From positions 34,264,101-34,328,100 of the forward strand of contig CM073321.1 of assembly GCA_037043015.1 (NCBI GenBank): a DNA stretch of 64,000 nt, written 5' to 3'. A model generated the notes under the pieces. That model did no database searches. It saw only the letters and a list, made by a program, of their open reading frames with translations, and was not told the origin of the DNA. The DNA is from Bryum argenteum. Taxonomy: Eukaryota > Streptophyta > Bryopsida > Bryales > Bryaceae. Positions 57,147 through 64,000 of the stretch are shown one piece after another (position 1 is the first letter of the stretch; every line of letters starts with the position of its first letter). Both the position numbers and the translations under genes were made by a program.

Positions 57147-58832
57147 CTAAATAGCTGAAGTACGGAAACAACACATGGGCATGATCCAATTAAATGGATA
57201 CTTTTCCAAGGCCTCTTTAACATCGGACACGGTCAACCTTTTGGACACATCCGGGTCCTCGAGGGCTTTTAATTTGAACCTGAGATACTCGTGATTCATG
57301 GCGCGGTCTGTACGGTGTGGCATAAAGTACTTCATATCGTACTCTTCTTGCCAAATGTGTTGTGCTAACCACCCAGCGGAGAATGCATCGGCTGCTTTGG
57401 AATCTATGTGTTTGCATTCTATAACCTCATGGGGATTGTCAGAACTGCGTGGACGATACAAAAACCATAATTCCGGTGCCACAAATTTACGCCAAGTGCG
57501 TTCTTCATCCAACTCCTCTTGCTTCGCAAATCCATACTTGGATGGCGCTTGTTCCACTACTCAACTTGAAATCCCCCAATCACAAAACCCGATGTAAACT
57601 GTATCTAGTTTCCAATCATCAAAATGCAATAGAACATTGGTTGGAGTAATGTCGTTGTGTAGATCATTTTGTTTATGACACTTGTCCACAATGACAAAGC
57701 AACAACAATGCGAAGTCAAGTTGTCGTTTACGGAATGTTACAACCCAACGTAGCTGTATATCGGATAGCCCTAAGTTGAGCTCTTTTGGAATGTCGTCGT
57801 ATTCCAAGTGCTTTGGGATTTTCTGATTGATATGAAGCTCAATATCTTTAAAGCTACCTCCGTTCCACCATAGCAAAAATCCATCCATTGTTCTAGTATG
57901 CAAGTACGATAGTCTGATGATTCCAGGGTGCTTAACTGGACATCCACCCGCCTCATTTACGATTGCCATGCGCTTCTCCTTCTCGTTGTTCACATTTGTC
58001 ACTTGTTTACGTGCGAATGGAATCCAACTAGGAATATGTTGAAGTTTCGTAAGCACCACCTTAGTAACCTTCCCATATCCACCTTGGATACGTTGTCCTG
58101 GCATAGATACCACGGTAACGGTTGATTCTAGCCACTTGAAAGTTCCACTGTTGCAATGAGACATAACAACATCCTCGGCTTTTAATTTCCATCTCTCATC
58201 CCTCTTCCGACGACCTTTTGAAAAGGATTGACCAGAACTTTTCACTGTATCTAGCTTTGTAACTAGTTCTTCATCTTCATTTGTCCATTTGCTCTTGTCT
58301 GTCAATTTCTTCCCCGAAATATACGTCCAGGCGTCTGCGGTGTTGGTAGTCAACTCTACCACTCTAAGGTCCAACCATGCACCATGGTCGTAGAAGTTGG
58401 TCCAATCACAGAGTTCGTAATTGTTTTCAAAGCAACGCTCGAGGTATTGGTGAAGATCGTGACACAAATTGTCGTATCCTTCCTCATTCGCCCCAATGTA
58501 AGACCCATGCAAATTTGGCATAGTTCGTATCTCATAGAGACCACTTGTGCCAATCAAGGACTATCTCATATACCACTCCGTTGAGCAAATTCGAGATAGT
58601 CCTTGATTGGCACAAGTGGTGTCTCTTCCTCCAGTAGCAAGATCGAGTTGTTCTTTTTTGACCCCTTACTTTTTTTCTTTTGTCCCTTTCTTTTCCCTGA
58701 TCTCGATGAAGAAGAGTTTGTAGATTCTGTCTCCTTTGGAATTTCCTCTGTTTCCTCAGGATGGTCAAAGGAGGTTTCCTAATCTTGATTTCCGTGTCGC
58801 ATACTTGAACCTTGGCTCCCTTCCCCCTCCAT
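57147..58832 (-). pseudogene. Second kinase-like gene (HND/DWG type)
   Basis: Start MEGEGSQGSSMRHGNQD at 58832, then a Ser/Lys-rich tail (SSSSRSGKRKGQKKKSKGSK), then ETPLVPIKDYLEFA. The domain proper reads YEIRTMPNLHGSYIGANEEG...NLCHDLHQYLERC, then a kinase fold: RIQGGYGKVTKV (glycine loop), FARK (beta-3 Lys), HPGIIRL, LLWWNGGSF, DLHNDITPTNVLLHF (catalytic loop with HND), YIGFCDWGISS (DWG), KFVAPELWFLYRP (APE intact), and DAFSAGWLAQHIWQ. The C-terminal end is RLTVSDVKEALEKYPF. Frameshift near 57700 and TGA after GISS. Compared with the hAT cargo kinase it has the complete APE and a longer N-lobe. Kinase activity is plausible for an intact relative, since HND and DWG keep both Asp residues. 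Confidence 0.7.
58541..58619. repeat. Near-perfect inverted repeat (hairpin) in the kinase 2 5' coding region
   Basis: A 27-nt arm starting CCACTTGTGCC at 58541-58567 is matched in reverse by 58593-58619, with a 25-nt loop. The match extends as GAGA/TCTC beyond a 2-nt gap. The two arms encode opposite-strand readings of the same words, so one arm is likely a templated inverted duplication within the gene. Confidence 0.9.
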
Positions 58833-59029
58833 TTTGAATCTAAGAAAAAAACGGCAAAAACTCCTCCCTCGTGCTGAAAAAACACCCCACCAAGTGCCCA
58901 CACTAACTCAATGAAGAAGTAGTGTTTGGCAACTAGCGGAGTGAGGTGAATAATGAAACAACTTGGCTTCTATAGGGGAGGGGAGTGGGGGCACTTGGAG
59001 TGTGGGAAAGGAAAAGGAGGGTGGGCCCA

Positions 59030-59510
59030 ACGCCGCCCCGCTCCTACCTCCACCTCCCCCTTGCCCCTACCCCCCCGCCCTATTCCCACCCCTCTCCCCT
59101 GCCCTGACCCCCCTCCCCCGCCCTACCCCCCCTCCCCCACCCTACCCCCTCCTCCGTGCCCCCCTTCCCTCGCCCTGCCCCCCCCCTCCCCCACCCTATC
59201 CCCTTCCCCACCCTATCCCCTCCCCGTGCCCCCTCCCCCCCCCGCCCCCCCCCCCCCCCCTCTCCCGCCTTGCCCCCTCTCTCTCCCACCCCCCCCCTCC
59301 ATGTCCCTCCCCAATTCCGCCTCGGCCCCCGCCCGCCTCGCCCGCCCCCCGCCCGCCCTCCCCCTCCACTCTCGCGCCCTAGCCCCGCCTCCCCGCTCCG
59401 CCCCTCCTTACCCGCCTCCCCGCCCCACCCCCACCTTACCCCCCCGGACCCCTCTTACCCCCCCTGGCTCCCTCTCATCCGCTCCTAACCCCTTTCACCC
59501 GCCATGTCTT
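59030..59510. repeat. C-rich block upstream of kinase gene 2
   Basis: About 450 bp of CCCCCTCCC-type sequence, beginning about 200 bp upstream of the kinase 2 start. The Pro-rich open frames here are composition artefacts. Confidence 0.9.
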
Positions 59511-59869
59511 CAGTCCTACGTGGAGCGTAAGTGGCTGCCAAGTGGCTTGGTTTTTACCTAAACCCTTGCCACGTCCTCGTTTTTTATACCTAAACTAAAA
59601 GTCAACAGAGGTTTGACCGTATCGGGCGAGCGAGAGCTCAATCAGACGGACAAGGCAGACGGACGGGCGGGCGGCGTGCCCGCTCGGTATGACAACCTTA
59701 GCTTGCACGGTCGAGCGCGGAAATGGAGATAAACTGCAACAAAAGACAGAAATTGCGAATTATGAGAGCTGTGGATAGCTTATTCCTCCCCTCATGTCTC
59801 GGAGTGAAACCCTGTGCCACCACACTTACGGTGTCAAAAGTCAGTCGAAAGAATGATTGAATTTGTGGT

Positions 59870-60080
59870 GTGCCAAATGTGCTGATTTTGTCCCTATCAC
59901 ATTTGGTACCGAAAGGTTGGGTTTGGGACCTTCTTCGGCTCAAAATGAGTGAATTTGTGATGGATATATTGTTGATTTCGTCCCTGTACTATGAGGTGCC
60001 GAAAGGTTGGGTTTTGGGATCCTTCTTTGGGATCGATGTGGGAGGGTCGCATGTTGTTTCTAATCATGTTCATCTGTAGA
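59870..60080. repeat. Short direct repeat with GCCGAAAGGTTGGG
   Basis: GGTACCGAAAGGTTGGGTTT at 59905 and GGTGCCGAAAGGTTGGGTTT at 59996, each followed by GGGA and CTTCTT. Preceded by TGATTTTGTCCCTATCAC / TTGATTTCGTCCCTGTAC in each. Confidence 0.7.
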
Positions 60081-60117
60081 AAGTCGGCATAGTGCACAAT
60101 TTATTGTCGATACCGAA

Positions 60118-62260
60118 ATGTGCATTTCACATGGCCTTTCGAGAGAGAATGCCAGGCTCTCACCCTGGTTCGGGGGGGGGGGGGGCGATGGAGGAATTGG
60201 TTCTTCCATTTCATATGCTAGAATTGGTTCTTCTTTTTCATCGCTAGCTCAGTTAGGGTTTTGGTACCAAAACTTGCATTTGACTTTTGATCTCCATAGA
60301 TATTTGCTTGTCTTAGATGCTTGTTCAAAGGGGGGCGATGGAGAAATTGGTTCTTCTTTTTCATCTGCAGACAATTAGATTTGGCCCACGCAGTCTTAGT
60401 ATTAGACAATGGTTTGATAGGGGGTGCATTTTGTTGTCAACTCTTGTCATGTTGCTTGTTTTTGTTACAAAATGCTAAAATCCAACTCGGTCCTGTGTGT
60501 GTTTTGGTACCAAAATTTGCATTTCTCTTTGGAGCAGTTTCGTGGCGCAGCAGTTGGCGTGGTTTTTTTTCAGTCTCTTGTATCTGTTTTGCTTTTCTTT
60601 CAGTTTGCAAAAAATGCGAAGTCGAGGAGGAGTGACTCGCATAGTTACTCTGGTTCGAGAGGGAGGGAGTGGATTTCTTTTTTATTCTTGTCATCTGTCT
60701 TGCTGATCCGGATGGAAAGACTGAGGGTTTCGGTACCAAAACTTGCATTTGACTTTTGCCCTCCATAGACTTGTACTTGTCGCAGACGCTAGTTGAAGGG
60801 AGCGATAGAGGAATTGGTTCTTCCTATTCCTCTGCACACAATCAGATTAGGCCGACGCAGTCCCAGTCTCAGACGTTGGTTTGATAGGGGGTGCACTTTG
60901 TTTTCAACTCATTTCATGTTGCATGCTTTCATTAGGAACTGTTGAAATTCGGCACGGTTCCATGTGTGTTTCGGTACCGAAACTTGCATTTCTGTTTGCC
61001 TTGTGAGACAGTTTCTTGGCGCAGCAGCTGGTTTGAGGAGGGCGTGGATTTTTTTTAGTCTCTTGTATCTGGTTTGCTTTCCTTTCAATCTGCAAAGTGT
61101 AAGAAGTTGACGGGGGAGTGACTCGCACAATTGCTGGTTCGAAAGAGGGGAGTGGAATTCTTTGTTATTCTTGTCATCTCGCTTGCTGGGTTTCAGTACC
61201 GAAACTTGCAATTGAATTTTGATCTCCAAAGATATTTTGAGACTTTGTTCAAGATCTGGGACATGTCCCATTTATATGTTGCCGCTTGCGTTCTTGGGGA
61301 GTCATCAAGTGATAAAGTAATCGCTGCTCGACCATCTGAAAAATGTGATCGGGGGTGTGACTTGCACAATCGCTGGTTCGAAAGTCGCTTGATTTGGTTG
61401 GGTTTTGGTACCTTGCTTTCATTAGGAACTATTCATATTCGGCACGGTCCCATGTGTGTTTCGGTACCGAAACTTGCATTTCTCTTTGCCTTGTGCGACA
61501 GTTTCCTGACGCAGCAGCTGGTTTGAGAAGGGCGTGGATTTTTTTGGAGTTTCTTCTAACTGGTTTGCTTTCCTAGTAGACTTTTGAAAAGTCATTCTCT
61601 TTGGGTTCTATGATGTGTTTTTAGACCTAAACCTTCTACCAATTGTTGTAGACCTTTCTTGTCCTCGCTTGTTGCACCGGCTGTTTTGAAATTGCTTGGT
61701 AGCGGTGGTTCCTACTGTGAGTTTTGATAGGACAAATTTCGGACTTGGTACACAGGTCATAATGACTTTGGCCGGTTACAAATAATTACTGTGATTTAGG
61801 CAAAGTTCTTTTGAGATACATGTAACATGAAAATGAACCTGTTAAATATAATCAAAATAAAACAGTATCTTTAATATGTGCTTACGACCGTATTGTTTTG
61901 GGTTTGTTTGGCTAAGGACTGTCGTTGCAAGGAGGTCCGACTAGCGAGACAGGTGTGACCAGTACATGAGTGTAACGAGACCATGAGCAATGGGTCTTGA
62001 ATAGACCTTAAAGTGCTTGATTGAGCGTTTGTCTTGTGTAACGAGAGCGCTCCAATAGAGCTGTAATTTTTCATGCTTTATTGCAGCTTGATGGAGGGGG
62101 TGCATTTTGTTGTCAGCTCTTGTCATTGCTTGCTTTGGTTACAAACTGTTGAAATCCGGCACGGTCCATGGTCCAGTGTTTGGTACCGAAATTTGCATTT
62201 CGTTTCGACAAAGTTTTGTGTCTCAATAGCAATTTCGAGTACGTATTTTGTCTCCAACGT
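60118..62260. repeat. About 465-bp tandem repeats with paired GGTACC(G/A)AAA words
   Basis: Half-unit A (word then TTGCATTTGACTTTTGATCT) is at about 60260, 60733 and 61196. Half-unit B (word then CTTGCATTTCTCTTTG, later GACGCAGCAGCTGG) is at about 60513, 60972 and 61462. Spacing is 459-490 bp. A diverged last copy is at about 62182. Other shared parts are GGCACGGTTCCATGTGTGTT and GGGCGTGGATTTTTTT. No coding content is supported. Confidence 0.8.
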
Positions 62261-62520
62261 GGCTTGCAGAAAGAATGATGTAGACAAGCGCCCTATAAGT
62301 ACTCTGAAGAATGTTTGGGCTTGTTTTTTGGGTTTTGTACTTGTTTAAAAGTAGAAATTATGGGTACTCTGGAATGATTCACGTACCAGTGTATTCCAAT
62401 TGGTTGTCTAAGCTTTCAACACTTATACGCTCAATGGCTGGTAGTGATTTGAAAGAGATGGCAGTGAGATTGAAATTTGTCTCATACTTGTTCTTTTGTT
62501 GTCGGTTTTGTGTATGCAGA

Positions 62521-62720
62521 TTTCATTGAGTAATGGATATGAAGATTCGACTTACCTTTCAGACAATGAAAGCGACGTTTCAAACTTTACTAACTCTCTT
62601 ATTTCAAATGTTGATAGTCCTGATCTTGTTATCGGTTACGTGCAATTCCGTCACCATTAGACGTTTCTCTTCGCCTTTCATTGATTGTTGGTATTCCGAT
62701 TGCTCGTGCCCTGTATATGT
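62521..62720 (+). CDS. Possible Ser/Asp-rich exon
   Basis: After a TATGCAG acceptor-like site the frame reads ISLSNGYEDSTYLSDNESDV and NFTNSLISNVDSPDLVIGYV to a TAG. It could be an early exon of the ParB-like gene that starts at 62978. Supported only by frame and site. Confidence 0.25.
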
Positions 62721-62977
62721 GTGAGCAACTAAGACTTTACAAATTGCGTCGTTTGGAGTCTAAAGCCCAAGCGTTTGTTAGCTCCGCGGCGCTCTTTGTT
62801 AGCTGTCAAATCTACATATTCGATAATGTGACCAATTGATACTTTCTTCCAAAGGTTTAAATGAAATGCACATGGATGCTCGAGAATTTGATTCTAAATG
62901 GTTGACTCAACTTGATGATTCCTTCTATCAATTTCTATTTGGGTTACATATTACTAACAATTTTTTGAATTTCTGAG

Positions 62978-63867
62978 ATGCGAGAAAATGATGTCGCGGC
63001 CTTGCATGATGTTACTTTGTTGACAACGACAACTAGGCCTTAGGCATCCATTCCATTAGTGGAAACTGTGCCTCGTTCCAATCAAGATAGCCAACAAGCT
63101 AGTGAGTTCTTCACAATCTTGCTAGACTCCCAATCTCCAACCATGCCAGTTCACGGAAGACCATCACACACTGATCCCACGAGCAAGGTAGCCCAAGATG
63201 ATGAATGTGACGTTCCTATGGAGGATGGCGCCATTCAAAGCCGTTCACCTGTCGAGATTGGCAATGCCCTTTCGTCGAAGAAACTTGGCAGCGTGAATGT
63301 TGGGGTTGTCGAAATGCCAAAAATTCTCAAGGATATGGATCCTAAGTGGAGTGCAAATGCTATGCGAGTTATCCACAAGAGCGACTCCAACTCCATCATC
63401 AACAGGTTCCGGGTCAAACCTGTTGAGAAGTCGAGGATGTTGATTCCTTTGTTCCGCCTAGTTTGTTACCCCAAGGTTCGAGCCATCATTAACCAAGATG
63501 TCCAGTAACTGCAGAATGAGTTCGTGAAGGGATATCGCGAAGGCGATCGAGTTCTCTACGTCTCATTCTTCGACAAGAAGGCAAGAGAGAAATTGGTGTC
63601 TTCTGATAATGACGTTTGGGCTAATCCCCTTTGGAAATCTACGAATGACCAATTTGAAGAGTCTTTGCAAGCCGTTCCTGATCTACATCAATTTTTAAAT
63701 AAGTACTTTTGAGTTTATGAGGGTAATCACCAAGTCACAGCTTGGATGCAATACATAGAGACGTATCAAAAATTTGATGCATCTTGGTATATCTCTGTCA
63801 ATTGCATTGTCCTCGACGCGTGTGAGAAGAACAATCTTCTCATTGAGGCCATGAACGACATTAACTG
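62978..63867 (+). pseudogene. ParB-like-domain gene (partial)
   Basis: A single frame runs from ATG 62978 (MRENDVAALHDVTLL) to a GTAAGC donor at 63868, with three premature stops (TAG, TAA, TGA) and no frameshift. The later part reads FVKGYREGDRVLYVSFFDKK, WKSTNDQFEESLQAVPDLHQ, FLNKYF, then VYEGNHQVTAWMQYIETYQK and INCIVLDA-like strands. The VYEGNHQVTAW motif resembles the (V/E)(D/E)GxHRxxA signature of ParB/sulfiredoxin-like domains. In prokaryotic and phage systems this domain is often fused to DNA methyltransferases. The gene continues past the intron, and the window ends shortly after. Family call is tentative. Confidence 0.4.
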
Positions 63868-64000
63868 GTAAGCAGCCATCTACATTCTCAGTCTATGGTC
63901 TTACAGAAGGTGACAAACTAAGTGTATTTTAACTGTTGTATTGTCATTTATTGGTCAACGGAGCATGACCATGTTGAAGACAATTTGCCGGCCAAATTGC

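Noticed and set aside
58953-59561. Pro-rich extensin-like protein
   Set aside because: Open frames arise in all frames from the C-rich block, with no signal peptide or regular motif.

Overview
This window looks like nuclear DNA of a green plant. Genes have short introns with GT..AG borders, interstitial TTTAGGG-type (plant telomere) tracts recur, and the coding matter is dominated by plant-type class II transposons (hAT, CACTA, MULE-like). The MULE-like family at the left edge and several unfamiliar gene families suggest a non-seed plant or a streptophyte alga, but I cannot place the species. Almost every long coding region carries premature stops or frameshifts, so this is old, transposon-rich, probably silenced DNA. 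No tRNA, rRNA or convincing intact housekeeping gene was found.

Layout. 1-3.2 kb: decayed MULE-like element on the minus strand. 3.5-3.8 kb: short 60-bp tandem repeats. 4.14-20.65 kb: copy A of a very large hAT element, with CAGGGATGTCA termini at both ends. It carries a hAT transposase (+), a RING/coiled-coil gene (-), a Gly/Tyr/Asn-rich gene with a CKKYVKMYH domain (+) and a protein-kinase-like gene (-). A 1.63-kb non-autonomous CACTA element sits inside the RING gene. 20.66-30.0 kb: spacer holding a methyltransferase-like gene, a CACTA-like zone full of GATGTCTT words, an acidic coiled-coil gene and an FCP1/NIF-like gene. 30.0-43.33 kb: copy B of the same hAT, inverted, lacking the 5' part of the transposase and the distal end. 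43.3-45.4 kb: a broken spliced gene into which copy B is inserted. 45.5-50 kb: AT-rich DNA without genes. 50.3-51.7 kb: a DUF7869-like gene in one frame. 51.9-59.5 kb: long G-rich and C-rich blocks around a second RING gene and a second kinase gene. 60.1-62.3 kb: tandem units of about 465 bp. 62.5-63.9 kb: a gene with a ParB-like motif.

Two signals stand out. First, the RING gene and the kinase gene occur on the same strand in the same order both inside the giant hAT and at 54-59 kb. The two loci are clearly related but far diverged, so this looks like a conserved gene pair carried as cargo. Second, a 21-27 nt palindrome (13-nt arm CCATTTAGCTCGA, one central base, then the reverse complement) recurs about a dozen times. 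It lies in or near introns of the non-hAT genes (20.9, 22.3-22.4, 23.2, 44.5-44.8 and 50.0-50.2 kb) and is absent from both hAT arms.
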